Shown here one piece after another: positions 25,491-34,680 of a DNA stretch of 64,000 bases. The notes under the pieces were generated by a model. It saw only the letters and a program-made list of their open reading frames with translations, ran no database searches and had not been told where the DNA came from. The DNA is taken from the NCBI GenBank assembly GCA_963664465.2, contig CAXXSU010000015.1, positions 186,001 to 250,000 on the forward strand, in the 5' to 3' direction. Made by a program: the position numbers and the translations under genes. Position 1 is the stretch's first letter; each line of letters opens with the position of its first letter. The DNA comes from CAVOAK01 sp963664465 (GTDB taxonomy: Bacteria; Pseudomonadota; Alphaproteobacteria; UBA8366; CAVOAK01).

Positions 25491-26540
25491 CTAGCGAATG
25501 GGGACTGGAACGGGCAAATCATACGTTTCGGCGAGGTCAACGATTTTGCTCCAAATCGCCACCGGCACCGGTATGCCGTCCCGCTCGCGTTGCACATGAA
25601 CGCGGTCACCGCGCTCGCCCGGCAGGAGAATCTCATCGACGTCAGCGGCGCGCGGAAGGCTTTTCAGCGCAGACGACAACTCTTCGACATTGTTCTTGAA
25701 GGTTTCGACATCGGTAAAGGTTGAAATGTTGATTGCAACAACCGCCGCATTTTGACGGTGGCGCTTATCGCCTCCCGTCAACATGTCGGAGATGATCGGC
25801 TGACCGGCAAGCAGGCTTGTCAGGCACTCGAACGCTAGCGAAAGACCGGCGCCTTTCGGACCTCCAAGCGGGCGGGGCAGGGTCGCCTTCATTGGGTCGT
25901 TCGTCGGATCTCCGTCGGCGTCGAGCGCCCAGCCGTCGGGAACAGGCGTACTGGTGCTGCGCGCGTGCATCAATTTACCGAGCGCGGCGACGGCGGTCGC
26001 CATATCGAGCGAGACGATTCTGCCATTGCGTCCGGGAACCGCGATCGCCAACGGGTTGGTCGCGACGCCCGCGGCGCGGGCTCCATGGTAGGCCATATTT
26101 GGCACCGATGCGGAAATGGCGATTCCGGCCATATCGTGCTGCGCTGCAATTTTCGTGTAGTAGCCAACCGCGGCAACATGCGTGGTGTGGCGGATCAGTC
26201 CAAAACTGATGCCGGCTTTATCCGCGTCCTGCACCGCATGTTCCATTGCGGCGGTCATGGCGATCGGGCCGGCGCTACGATCGGCGTCGAGTATGAAGCT
26301 GGACGGCGTTTTTTGTTCGATTTCAAAGGTCGGGGTGGGGTTGATTGTGCCGCTTTGAAGCCACTCGACGTAACGCGGGACGCGTTGAACGCCGTGCGAA
26401 TCAACACCTCGAAGGTTGGCCCAAATCAGCGTATCGGCGACCAACGCCGCATGGTTGGCAGCGAGACCGTTCGCCAGGAAAATGGCGCCGGTCAATCGGC
26501 GGAGTTCCTTATGGGGGATGAGCACGGATGCTTTGCTCAT
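25491..26540 (-). CDS. LDH2/MDH2-family NAD(P)-dependent oxidoreductase
   Basis: The 349-residue protein belongs to the malate/L-lactate dehydrogenase type 2 family, which also includes ureidoglycolate and 2,3-diketogulonate reductases. Landmarks are WANLRGVDSHGVQRVPRYVE, FGLIRHTTHVAAVGYYTKIA, GVATNPLAIAVPG and PLGGPKGAGLSLAFECLTSL. The ATG at 26540 overlaps the stop of the preceding hydrolase gene (ATGA), which suggests translational coupling. It is the last gene of a four-gene catabolic cassette and would oxidise a 2-hydroxy acid or reduce a 2-oxo acid made by the upstream enzymes. The exact substrate is unknown. Confidence 0.87.
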   Translation of the reverse strand: MSKASVLIPHKELRRLTGAIFLANGLAANHAALVADTLIWANLRGVDSHGVQRVPRYVEWLQSGTINPTPTFEIEQKTPSSFILDADRSAGPIAMTAAMEHAVQDADKAGISFGLIRHTTHVAAVGYYTKIAAQHDMAGIAISASVPNMAYHGARAAGVATNPLAIAVPGRNGRIVSLDMATAVAALGKLMHARSTSTPVPDGWALDADGDPTNDPMKATLPRPLGGPKGAGLSLAFECLTSLLAGQPIISDMLTGGDKRHRQNAAVVAINISTFTDVETFKNNVEELSSALKSLPRAADVDEILLPGERGDRVHVQRERDGIPVPVAIWSKIVDLAETYDLPVPVPIR

Positions 26541-27487
26541 CCTCCAGAATCCCGATCCGGCGCCGTATCGGATATTGGAAGATAGGCAGCCAGCCAATTG
26601 CGGAGAATGCCGATTACGCGCGGATTGTCTTCGCCGAACATGAAATGATCGACGTCTGCCAAGAGATGCAAGTCGCTCGGATGTCCCGCGCGCTTAAACA
26701 GCTCGACCGATTGTTCGGTCGGTGTCACCGAATCATTGGCGCTATGGAGCAGAAGAAGAGGTCGCGGCGCAATCTGGCCAACAACGTCGTCGGCAGTGAA
26801 GTTCACCATGCTTTCTGCCGTCTCGGCGGGGAATTCCATGGCCGATCCGGCCGACAGGTTGCCACGAAGATGCTCGGGTATGGGAACGATGTCGTAGCGT
26901 GAAACCATCAGCGACTGGCCAGTACGTTCGCGGTGTTCGCGACCCTCTTTCAGCATCGACTGGAAGCGCTCCCAGGACTCTGAGGTTTGGTGCTGGCCGC
27001 GAAACTTGCGCTCACCGTCACCCCAGCCCCCCGATGAGATCGCTGCGGCGACGCGCTCGTCGACGCCGGCCGTGTAGATCACAACCGCTGCGCCGAAGCT
27101 ACTGCCAATGGCACCGATCTTTTCCGGGTCGACTTCCGGACGGCCCGCTAGATAGCTGACGCCCGCTTTCGTGTCTTCGACTTGATCGAGGCAAAGTATA
27201 TGGCCCGGTTCCCCGTCGCTTTCGCCGCAGCTGCGCATATCGAACCGCAGGGTGACGTAGCCCCAATCGGCGAATGTTCTGGCGCACCAGATGCAGCCCT
27301 TGCTGTTGCGGTTACTGCCGAAACCGTGGAGCACGAGAAACGCGGGCCTTCGATCGCCCTCGGCAAGATCGTCCGGCAGACGTAGCGTGCCCGACAGCTT
27401 TAACCCGCCCTCGGCAAGATCGTCCGGCAGACGTAGCGTGCCCGACAGCTTTAACCCGCTGGAGTCGAATTGAATGTCTTCTTCCAT
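26537..27487 (-). CDS. Alpha/beta hydrolase (prolyl-oligopeptidase-like) with a tandem 17-residue duplication
   Basis: The 316-residue hydrolase has the oxyanion segment LVLHGFGSNRNSKG, the nucleophile elbow GAIGSSFGAAV, an Asp near LLLLHSANDSVTPTEQS and a His in LADVDHFMFGE. These make a full catalytic triad. The N-terminus carries GLKLSGTLRLPDDLAEG twice in direct succession (residues about 11-44), from a 51-base tandem duplication. The repeated part corresponds to the first beta-hairpin, so the fold should tolerate it. It is placed third in a cassette after the Rieske oxygenase and the amidohydrolase, and presumably acts on an ester, amide or ring-cleavage product. Confidence 0.85.
   Translation of the reverse strand: MEEDIQFDSSGLKLSGTLRLPDDLAEGGLKLSGTLRLPDDLAEGDRRPAFLVLHGFGSNRNSKGCIWCARTFADWGYVTLRFDMRSCGESDGEPGHILCLDQVEDTKAGVSYLAGRPEVDPEKIGAIGSSFGAAVVIYTAGVDERVAAAISSGGWGDGERKFRGQHQTSESWERFQSMLKEGREHRERTGQSLMVSRYDIVPIPEHLRGNLSAGSAMEFPAETAESMVNFTADDVVGQIAPRPLLLLHSANDSVTPTEQSVELFKRAGHPSDLHLLADVDHFMFGEDNPRVIGILRNWLAAYLPISDTAPDRDSGG
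27355..27459. repeat. 51-base in-frame tandem duplication
   Basis: Bases 27355-27408 are identical to 27406-27459, so a 51-base unit is repeated with no mismatch. The duplication lies in the 5' end of the alpha/beta hydrolase gene and adds exactly 17 residues. Perfect identity suggests a recent event. Confidence 0.95.
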
Positions 27488-27518
27488 GCTGGTGGCTCCA
27501 ATTGACGCGACATCGATG

Positions 27519-29117
27519 TTAGGTTGACCGGTCGCGGCCTTTGCGAAGCTTTATCGCCGTGAAGGTCCGCTGCGTGAACTCGTCATCGCCAGCACCGAGA
27601 TGCTCGGCCCATTTGATCCAATATGGCACACGGCTTGCCCAGTGCTCGGTGCCTGCCTGATTGGATGGCGCCTTCCTTGAGGTCATTTGTCGAAGTCGGC
27701 GCTCAGACGACAACATTGGCGTCTGATAGCGTCGGGCTACAGCGGTCGACGGTGCAAAGGCGCCGCCCGCCCGCTCCAATATCGCGTGCAGCGCCACGCC
27801 CGCGTCCGCCACAATCTGCTCCATGTCGATGCCAACCAACTTGCCGCGCCGCTTCAGAATTCTGCCGTCGGCAACCACAGTGTCGACATTTGCGGGCGTG
27901 GCCGATCGCACGACCGCACCGTCAACTTCTCCGAAGGGCGCCATGTTGAGGTCGGTCGCGCGGATCATGATGAGATCGGCGCGCTTGCCCGGCGTCAAAG
28001 AGCCGACTTGATCTTCGATGCCCATTGCACGGGCGCCGTTGATCGTTGCCATCTCAAGACATTGCCGGAAGCTTACCGCCGGGATCGACGAGGTCGCCGT
28101 GCCAGACCATGGAATACCGACATACCAGGCGCTGCTCATGTTCTCGAACGGATTGACGCTTGCTACCGCAGAGGCATCGACGGAAAGGCAGAGGTTCACG
28201 CCGTCGTTGAGGCAATGAAGCAGGTGCGAGCGCAGATCGCACTCCGCGCCAAACCGTTGTTCGGATTGCATGCCGATGCTTAACGAAGTGCCGGATTCGA
28301 CGAGTGCCTGCCGGTCCTCTGGGCGGGCTTCAAGGAAATGGACGAGCAGCGTGTCGGGTCCAAGGAAGCCATCCTTTTGCATTTGCACAGCGTCAATACC
28401 ATAGGGCGGACCTTGCCCGGCATGGGTTGTGATCGGGAGTCCGAGCTCTCGGGCAGCCTCGAACTCCGGGCGATAGACATCAGGTGGCGTGAGGAGCGGC
28501 CCGCGCCAGGAATATCCCAAGCTCAGGCGGTCGTCAGTGGAGCCGCCAGTGCCAAACCAATCGCGCTGCACGCGTGGCAGATCGTCGATCGGCATGATCT
28601 CGGTCGCCGGCATTCCCGAGACATGGCCATAAGAGTAACGTCCACGCAGGCCGCTTTCGATATGGGCCGCAATTTCAGCGTCCGCGTGCTCCGGCGTACG
28701 GGTGTTGTGTGAAAAATTTAGAACTGTGGTGATACCGACCGAGATTGCCTCGGCAAGCGCGAGCCGGACGCTGCGATAAAAATCGTCGGCGCTGAAATGC
28801 GGTGCGAGGCCGACTAGCAGGTCGTAATAGTCTCTATCCGAACGCAGGAGATTTCGAAAAAATGTGCTCCACAGGTGCCAGTGGGCATCGACGAATCCCG
28901 GCATGACGATCTGACCGCTTCCGTTGATTTCCATCGCGCCGGGCGCGTCCAAACCGATTCCGACGGCCACGATCGATCCGTCCCGAACATGGATGTCGGC
29001 GTTCTCCAAGTCGCCGATGTCGGAATCGACGCTCACGACGTGGGCAGAGCGGATAACGAAGTGTTCGCGCGCAGGCAGCGATGCGCGGGGTTCGAATTTC
29101 AGCCTATCGCCAGGCAT
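27519..29117 (-). CDS. Amidohydrolase-superfamily enzyme (cytosine deaminase/TrzA-AtzA type)
   Basis: The 532-residue protein has the amidohydrolase layout. An N-terminal beta-sandwich is followed by the metal motif GFVDAHWHLW (H79, H81), then a His in PITTHAGQGPP, a further His in LLVHFLEARPEDR, and an Asp in CLSVDASAVASVNP. It ends with the composite-domain segment GSLTPGKRADLIMI. This pattern fits the TrzA/AtzA and cytosine-deaminase branch, which hydrolyses C-N or C-Cl bonds in heterocycles. It lies 114 bases after the Rieske gene and 31 bases before the hydrolase gene on the same strand. The substrate is unknown. Confidence 0.87.
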   Translation of the reverse strand: MPGDRLKFEPRASLPAREHFVIRSAHVVSVDSDIGDLENADIHVRDGSIVAVGIGLDAPGAMEINGSGQIVMPGFVDAHWHLWSTFFRNLLRSDRDYYDLLVGLAPHFSADDFYRSVRLALAEAISVGITTVLNFSHNTRTPEHADAEIAAHIESGLRGRYSYGHVSGMPATEIMPIDDLPRVQRDWFGTGGSTDDRLSLGYSWRGPLLTPPDVYRPEFEAARELGLPITTHAGQGPPYGIDAVQMQKDGFLGPDTLLVHFLEARPEDRQALVESGTSLSIGMQSEQRFGAECDLRSHLLHCLNDGVNLCLSVDASAVASVNPFENMSSAWYVGIPWSGTATSSIPAVSFRQCLEMATINGARAMGIEDQVGSLTPGKRADLIMIRATDLNMAPFGEVDGAVVRSATPANVDTVVADGRILKRRGKLVGIDMEQIVADAGVALHAILERAGGAFAPSTAVARRYQTPMLSSERRLRQMTSRKAPSNQAGTEHWASRVPYWIKWAEHLGAGDDEFTQRTFTAIKLRKGRDRST

Positions 29118-29231
29118 TTACCGGGCCTCCTGACAATGCTCCGTTGGTGGCGCTAATGAGCAGAATGACTGGCGTTTTCGTGTCGCACTCCGCGAGAGGC
29201 GATCACTCAAAACCTAGCAACCGTGGTTCTC

Positions 29232-30572
29232 TTACAGGTTGGCCGCCGCTTCCTTACAAATTCGGCGGATCGTGGCTTCCCGTTCCTGCGGCGGCAGATC
29301 AGCATCCTCGACCACGCTGCCGGATAACCTGCGTCCAAGCTCGCCCAGCAAAGCACGGTCATCCTTTGCCTTTGCGATACGAAAGACCGTGTCCTGACCA
29401 TACGTCGGAATCCGGCCGTTGTTGGTGGACGGCATTTTGATTCGCCGACCTTTTTCGACCGCCTGAATGCCGCGTCGGATCAAGGTCCGCAATTTAGCAA
29501 CGCCTTGGTCCGTTGTGCCGAGGTTCTCTCGGGCGTGCAATGCGATCGGCCGCTGCGAGACCTGGGCCTCGAAGTCGCCGGGATTGCGCTGACGTTCCTC
29601 GTAGGAGCGCTCGTCTTCCGTCTGGCCAATGAAATCAATCATTTCCTTGCCGACATTGGCTGGGTCACCGAGTTGCTCGGGATCGATCAGGTCATTGAAG
29701 TATCGCCAACCGATCGTAATGGTGTGGGTGTCGTCGACCGGAACCATCCAGCGCGTGAAACCGACGCGGCGGAAAAACTTCTCCTCGTCCGCCTGCTCCC
29801 AGACTGCGCCGGTTTGGTTGCCGTTCGGCAGCATGCCCTCAACCGTGCGGCACCACACGAGATCGCCCCAGCGTCTGGTCTGGACATTCGACATGCCAAT
29901 CGGTGTGTCAAAGAACTCCAAGACCTGAACTTCGGCCCACGCCTGTCCGAAATGGACGTTGTCGCCGCGCGAATGCAGGAACACCGTGTGGATTGGGTCC
30001 TGATGATTCTCGTAGACCTGCAGCCAATTGCACGGTGCCGAGAGCGAAAACGCGGCGGATTTGGTGTCGGGCAGGTCATAGGTGTCGTACATGGGAAATT
30101 CTGGCAATTCGTCCGGCGGGCCCATGTAGGCAAAGATAATTCCGTTATACTCATGGGTCGGGTAGGCGCCATGAACGATGTCGGCCGGAATCTGACTGTT
30201 TTCCGGCTCGGCTCCGGCGATGAGGATTGTCCCGTCGTTTCCATAGTGCCAGCCGTGATAACAACAGCTGATACCGTGCTCGCTGATGATGCCGTATTCG
30301 AGCGATGCGCCACGATGACTGCAATGGCGATGAAGCAGGCCGAGCTCGCCGGAGCCATCGCGGTACAGCACCAAATCCTCGCCCATGATACGAATTGCGA
30401 CCGGCAACTCTTTGACTTCACTTGATAAAGATATCGGTTGCCAATACCGCCGTAGATATTCTCCGCACGGTGTCCCCGGACCAACATGGGTGAGCTCGGC
30501 ATTCTCCTCCGGCAGCTCAGTTTGGAAATATCCAGAGAATCCCCTGTTGGACTTTTTTGTGCCGACAGCCAT
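29232..30572 (-). CDS. Rieske non-heme iron oxygenase, alpha subunit; phthalate dioxygenase-like
   Basis: The 446-residue protein has a Rieske domain with C84, H86, C103 and H106 (CSHRGASLEYG, CCYHGWHYG) and a catalytic domain with NWLQVYENHQDPIHTVFLH (D192, H195, H200). The NHQDPIHTVFLHSR form is typical of phthalate 4,5-dioxygenase and the carbazole/caffeine-demethylase branch, not of the betaine group, so it differs from the Rieske protein encoded near the start of the window. GGGAGGCTGGAA precedes the ATG. No ferredoxin reductase gene is adjacent. It heads the catabolic cassette and would do the first oxygenation of an aromatic or heterocyclic substrate. Confidence 0.9.
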   Translation of the reverse strand: MAVGTKKSNRGFSGYFQTELPEENAELTHVGPGTPCGEYLRRYWQPISLSSEVKELPVAIRIMGEDLVLYRDGSGELGLLHRHCSHRGASLEYGIISEHGISCCYHGWHYGNDGTILIAGAEPENSQIPADIVHGAYPTHEYNGIIFAYMGPPDELPEFPMYDTYDLPDTKSAAFSLSAPCNWLQVYENHQDPIHTVFLHSRGDNVHFGQAWAEVQVLEFFDTPIGMSNVQTRRWGDLVWCRTVEGMLPNGNQTGAVWEQADEEKFFRRVGFTRWMVPVDDTHTITIGWRYFNDLIDPEQLGDPANVGKEMIDFIGQTEDERSYEERQRNPGDFEAQVSQRPIALHARENLGTTDQGVAKLRTLIRRGIQAVEKGRRIKMPSTNNGRIPTYGQDTVFRIAKAKDDRALLGELGRRLSGSVVEDADLPPQEREATIRRICKEAAANL

Positions 30573-30735
30573 TTCCAGCCTCCCGTTGTCTTGGACGTAC
30601 CCGGTTCAACGATTCGTTATGGCTTGGATACGTCTGCCAAGAGTAAAACTAACATAAATCAAATGAGCCGAGAATTGTTGTGTCCAATCGCCCTACACTT
30701 TGATCGCCGTGCCTTGAACTTGAAAGAATACAGCT

Positions 30736-31713
30736 ATGCCGCCAAAGATGCCCGCCGTCATACTCCTTGTCGCAATGCTTGCTCTCAGCGCCTCTGCGCA
30801 GGCGCAAGACGCGGAGCCACTTTCGGTTTGGCTGCATAAACTAAAGGCCGAAGCGACTGCTGCTGGCATTCGACGGCAGACGCTCGACGCTGCATTGGAC
30901 GGCGTAAAGCTCATTCCGCGTGTCATCGAACTCGATCGCTCGCAGCCCGAGTTTACGTTGACATTCGAGGAGTATCTATCGCGCGTCGTCCCTGACAGGC
31001 GAGTCGAGCGGGCGCAACGGTTATACGCGGACAACCGGCCCGTTCTCGAGGAGATCGGCAGGAAATTCGGCGTCCAGCCGCGCTTCATCGTTGCGTTATG
31101 GGGTATCGAATCCGATTTTGGCAGGATTACTGGCGGTTTTTCAGTTGTCCCCGCGCTCGTTACGCTCGCCTACGATGGCCGGCGAAGCGCCTATTTTCGC
31201 ACCGAATTATTAAACGCGCTGCGGATCATCGATGCCGGGCATATCACCGCGGACCTCATGAAGGGGTCTTGGGCCGGAGCGATGGGGCAAAGTCAGTTCA
31301 TGCCATCGAGTTTCCTCAACTTCGCGTATGACCACGACGGTGACGGTCGAAAGGATATTTGGACTTCGCTACCGGATGTCTTTGCATCAACAGCGAACTA
31401 TCTCTCACGATCGGGCTGGCGAGGCGATGAAATTTCTGCGCGCCGTGTTGCCCTGCCCGAGGATTTCGATGATGACCTCGAAGGGCTCAAGACGATCAAG
31501 CCGTTGCGTGATTGGCAGGCGCTCGGCGTCCGCCGGCAAGACGGGAGTGATTTGCCGGTCGCCGAGATCAAGGCTTCGCTCCTCAAGCCGGCTGGGTCCG
31601 GTGGACCTGCGTTCCTCGTCTATAACAATTACCGAGCGATTCTAAAATGGAACCGGTCACACTATTTTGCGATGGCCGTCGGCCGCCTTGCCGATCGCAT
31701 AATCGGCATGTAG
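30736..31713 (+). CDS. Lytic murein transglycosylase, MltB/SltB family
   Basis: The 325-residue periplasmic enzyme cleaves the glycan strands of peptidoglycan. A Sec signal peptide (residues 1-23, ending SAQA-QD) is followed by the family core. Landmarks are IVALWGIESDFGRITGGFSV with catalytic Glu at 125, NALRIIDAGHITADLMKGSW, GAMGQSQFMPSSFLNFAYDH, DGDGRKDIWTSLPDVFASTA and a C-terminal YNNYRAILKWNRSHYFAMAV. There is no lipobox, so it is soluble or loosely bound. It is transcribed in the same direction as rlpA and dacA, and the three form a cell-wall group. Confidence 0.93.
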   Translation: MPPKMPAVILLVAMLALSASAQAQDAEPLSVWLHKLKAEATAAGIRRQTLDAALDGVKLIPRVIELDRSQPEFTLTFEEYLSRVVPDRRVERAQRLYADNRPVLEEIGRKFGVQPRFIVALWGIESDFGRITGGFSVVPALVTLAYDGRRSAYFRTELLNALRIIDAGHITADLMKGSWAGAMGQSQFMPSSFLNFAYDHDGDGRKDIWTSLPDVFASTANYLSRSGWRGDEISARRVALPEDFDDDLEGLKTIKPLRDWQALGVRRQDGSDLPVAEIKASLLKPAGSGGPAFLVYNNYRAILKWNRSHYFAMAVGRLADRIIGM

Positions 31714-31755
31714 ATTACCAAATACGGTCTATTTCTTGGTTGGGACTACCAGATC

Positions 31756-32757
31756 ATGTGGGTGCAGCCGATCAATCGGGTTCAAAATGCGTTGCTCGCA
31801 TTTGCCGCATTGCTGCTGCTCGCGGCCTGTGCCGAGACGGAGCTCGTATTTAATGCGGCAAAACAGCTGCGAAACCACACGAAAGCGCCGGCACAGCAGT
31901 CGTCGAAGGGCGTCTATAAGGTTGGCGTTCCCTATCAGATCGACGGTGCCTGGTACTATCCAAAGGTCGAATACAACTATCTAGAGACCGGCGTCGCGTC
32001 TTGGTACGGCAAGCAATTTCACGGAAAGTCGACGGCAAACGGCGAAATATTCGACATGAACCTGGTCAGTGCGGCGCACCGTACCTTGCCTTTGCCCAGT
32101 CTGGTTGAAGTCGTAAATCTGGAAAACGGCCGCGCGATTAGGGTGCGGGTCAACGACCGAGGCCCATTTGCGCGCGGACGAATACTCGATTTGTCGCGCC
32201 GCGCTGCGCAACTCCTCGGCTTTGAGAGGCAAGGGACAGCGCCGGTGAAGGTGCGGATCCTTGAGCATGAGAGCCGACGCCTCGCCGGAATCGCCGAAGG
32301 CCGCCAGGTCGCACAGCTTGTCGACGACCATCCGGTTCCAAACGCGGCGCCGAGGGTTGCTGTTCAAAGCGCGGAACTTCCGGCGCCCGATGGCACCAAG
32401 TCGGTGCCCCCGCCCGTCAAGACCAAGGCAACGACGACGCTGGAGACTATTTCGCTCGAAGTGCCTGTGGTGCCCGAGACAACCGATGTGGATGGCGTGG
32501 TGGTGGCGCTAACGCAGGTATCAGGTGACCCCAAGATGTACATTCAGGCGGGTGCGTTTGTCCGATTTGAGAATGCCAACCGGCTCAAAGCCATCCTCTC
32601 GTCGATTGGCCGCGTGCATATTACCCAGGTCCGGGTCACGGGCAGGCCGCTATTCCGCGTTCGCCTTGGACCGATTCCTACGGTCGAGGATGCCGATAAG
32701 ATGCTTGCCGCCGTGGTCAAGGCAGGATATTCCGAATCCCGGTTGGTCATCGACTAG
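31756..32757 (+). CDS. rlpA: Septal ring lytic transglycosylase RlpA (lipoprotein)
   Basis: RlpA binds and cleaves glycan strands lacking stem peptides at the division septum. The 333-residue protein begins with a lipoprotein signal (AFAALLLLAACAETE; lipobox LAAC, lipidated Cys near residue 26). The double-psi beta-barrel domain holds TGVASWYGKQFHGKSTANGE, SAAHRTLPLPSLVEVVN and VRVNDRGPFARGRILDLSRR. The His and Asp of this barrel are the expected catalytic residues. A low-complexity linker leads to a C-terminal SPOR domain (MYIQAGAFVRFENANRLKAI) for septal peptidoglycan binding. The ribosome binding site is weak. Confidence 0.94.
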   Translation: MWVQPINRVQNALLAFAALLLLAACAETELVFNAAKQLRNHTKAPAQQSSKGVYKVGVPYQIDGAWYYPKVEYNYLETGVASWYGKQFHGKSTANGEIFDMNLVSAAHRTLPLPSLVEVVNLENGRAIRVRVNDRGPFARGRILDLSRRAAQLLGFERQGTAPVKVRILEHESRRLAGIAEGRQVAQLVDDHPVPNAAPRVAVQSAELPAPDGTKSVPPPVKTKATTTLETISLEVPVVPETTDVDGVVVALTQVSGDPKMYIQAGAFVRFENANRLKAILSSIGRVHITQVRVTGRPLFRVRLGPIPTVEDADKMLAAVVKAGYSESRLVID

Positions 32758-32810
32758 ACCGCCCAACTCGCGACATAATCCGGCACAGACTCGGCAAGAG
32801 TTGCGAACGC

Positions 32811-34007
32811 ATGAACTGGACGCGCATGACCATCTGCTTTTTCCGCCGCACATGCCCGACATTCAGGAGTGCAGCCTTGATTTGCGGAGTCCTCGCATAT
32901 TCTTTGACTGCCGCTGTCTCAGCCGAAGCGCAACTGTTCGAAAGTAGCGCCAAACAGGTCCATCTCGCCGATTTCGATACAGGTGTCGTACTCTTGGAAA
33001 AGAATGGCGACACAGCCATGGCGCCAGCTTCCATGACCAAGATGATGACGGTTTATCTTCTGTTCGAACGCCTGAAGGAAGGTAGTTTGTCGCTGGAGGA
33101 CACATTCCGTGTCAGCGAGAAGGCGTGGCGCAAAGGCGGATCGAAAATGTACGTCGATGTCGGCTCGCGCGTTCGCGTCGAGGATTTGCTTCGCGGCATC
33201 GTCGTGCAGTCGGGCAACGACGCCTCGATCGTCGTCGCCGAAGGACTGGCCGGCAGCGAGGACGCATTTGCCGCCGAAATGAACCGCGCAGCGCTTGAAC
33301 TTGGTATGAAGAACACGCGCTTCTTCAATGCCAGCGGGTGGCCGCATCCCGAGCATCAGACGACCGCGCATGATCTCGCCACACTGACAGTTGCGACGCT
33401 GCGTGATTTTCCTGAGCTCTACCACTACTATTCTGAAAGAGTGTTTAAATACAATGGAATAGAGCAATTTAATCGAAATCCATTGTTGCGAAAGGATATG
33501 GGCGCTGACGGTCTCAAAACAGGACACACGACAGGGTCAGGATACGGCCTCGTCGCGTCTGCTGAGCGCAACAGCCGACGCCTCATTTTGGTGGTCAACG
33601 GACTGCCATCAGAGAGCGCACGGTCGTCGGAAGCCGAACGCCTACTCGATCTGGGATTTCGCGAATGGGATAACTACACGCTGTTCAAGGCGGGCGACGT
33701 CGTGTCCACGGCAAACGTTTGGCTCGGCAACGTCAGTTCGGTTCCTTTGGTGATCGAACGGGACCTGACGCTTACCCTGAGGCGGCGTGTGCGGCGGGAG
33801 ATGGTGGTTAAGCTTGTGCACGACAATCCAATTCCGGCACCCGTTACCAAGGGATCCCAGATTGCGCGGCTTATCGTCACCATGCCGCAGTTGCCGCCGC
33901 TCGAGATTCCGCTTGTTGCCGGGTCGAGCGTGGGCGGTTTAGGTGTGGTCGGTCGTTTGGCCGCTGCGATGAATTACCTGCTTTGGGGTGGCGAGGCGGA
34001 CCAGTGA
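32811..34007 (+). CDS. dacA: D-alanyl-D-alanine carboxypeptidase (PBP5/6 type)
   Basis: The enzyme removes the terminal D-Ala from peptidoglycan stem peptides. The 398-residue protein has a long N-terminal signal segment (hydrophobic core AALICGVLAYSLTAAVS). It carries all serine-peptidase motifs: SMTK (nucleophile S74, K77), SGN (134-136) and KTG in GLKTGHTTGSGYG. A PBP5_C beta-rich domain follows, then a C-terminal amphipathic segment (VGGLGVVGRLAAAMNYLLWG) that would anchor it to the membrane. It lies 53 bases after rlpA and before tmk, the usual order in alphaproteobacteria. Confidence 0.94.
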   Translation: MNWTRMTICFFRRTCPTFRSAALICGVLAYSLTAAVSAEAQLFESSAKQVHLADFDTGVVLLEKNGDTAMAPASMTKMMTVYLLFERLKEGSLSLEDTFRVSEKAWRKGGSKMYVDVGSRVRVEDLLRGIVVQSGNDASIVVAEGLAGSEDAFAAEMNRAALELGMKNTRFFNASGWPHPEHQTTAHDLATLTVATLRDFPELYHYYSERVFKYNGIEQFNRNPLLRKDMGADGLKTGHTTGSGYGLVASAERNSRRLILVVNGLPSESARSSEAERLLDLGFREWDNYTLFKAGDVVSTANVWLGNVSSVPLVIERDLTLTLRRRVRREMVVKLVHDNPIPAPVTKGSQIARLIVTMPQLPPLEIPLVAGSSVGGLGVVGRLAAAMNYLLWGGEADQ

Positions 34008-34029
34008 CCAGTAATGCGGCCGATCGGCT

Positions 34030-34680
34030 GTGATGTCCGCATCCGGACCTGGACGATTTATAACGTTTGAGGGCGGTGAAGGGGCCGGCAAGACCACTCA
34101 GCTCAAACTGTTGTCGGACTGCCTCCAAAATATCGATATTTCGGTCTTGCAAACGCGAGAACCGGGGGGCTCAGCGGGGGCGGAGGAAATTCGCGCATTG
34201 CTGGTTGAGGGCGAACCCAACCGATGGGATGCGGTCTCTGAAGCGTTGCTGCATTTTGCCGCCCGTCGCGACCATGTCGAACAGACAATCAAGCCGGCGC
34301 TGGCCCGTGGCGTTTGGGTTTTGTGTGATCGATTCGCAGATTCGACAATGGCCTATCAGGGCCATGGCCATCGATTAGGACGCGAGACGATCGAGGCGAT
34401 TCAAGATCTTGCGATCGGCGCGTTCAAGCCGGATTTGACATTGATACTCGATCATCCGGTGGATGCAGGATTGCAGCGCGCGGCCAGCCGGACGGATGAA
34501 AAAAGCCGATACGAGCGCATGGAATTGGAGTTTCACCAACGCGTTCGTGAAGGTTTCCTTGAGCTGGCGCGGCGGGAGCCGGAACGCTGTGTCGTCATCG
34601 ATGCGCAGGCTGGCATCGCTGACGTCCAGGAGAGACTTTGGCGCGTTATCATCGACCGCTTCAAAGTCCAGATCGGATGA
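34030..34680 (+). CDS. tmk: Thymidylate kinase
   Basis: Tmk phosphorylates dTMP to dTDP. The 216-residue protein has the P-loop FEGGEGAGKTTQ, the DR motif in WVLCDRFADSTMAYQG and the base-contact segment REPGGSAGAEEIR. The lid region has DEKSRYERM. A GTG at 34030 and the ATG at 34033 are equally possible starts. The stop overlaps the start of holB (ATGA at 34677-34680), so the two are coupled. Confidence 0.96.
   Translation: MMSASGPGRFITFEGGEGAGKTTQLKLLSDCLQNIDISVLQTREPGGSAGAEEIRALLVEGEPNRWDAVSEALLHFAARRDHVEQTIKPALARGVWVLCDRFADSTMAYQGHGHRLGRETIEAIQDLAIGAFKPDLTLILDHPVDAGLQRAASRTDEKSRYERMELEFHQRVREGFLELARREPERCVVIDAQAGIADVQERLWRVIIDRFKVQIG

Noticed and set aside
29505..30425. 306-codon plus-strand frame over the second Rieske gene
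   Set aside because: It is antisense to conserved Rieske motifs and has no recognisable domain.
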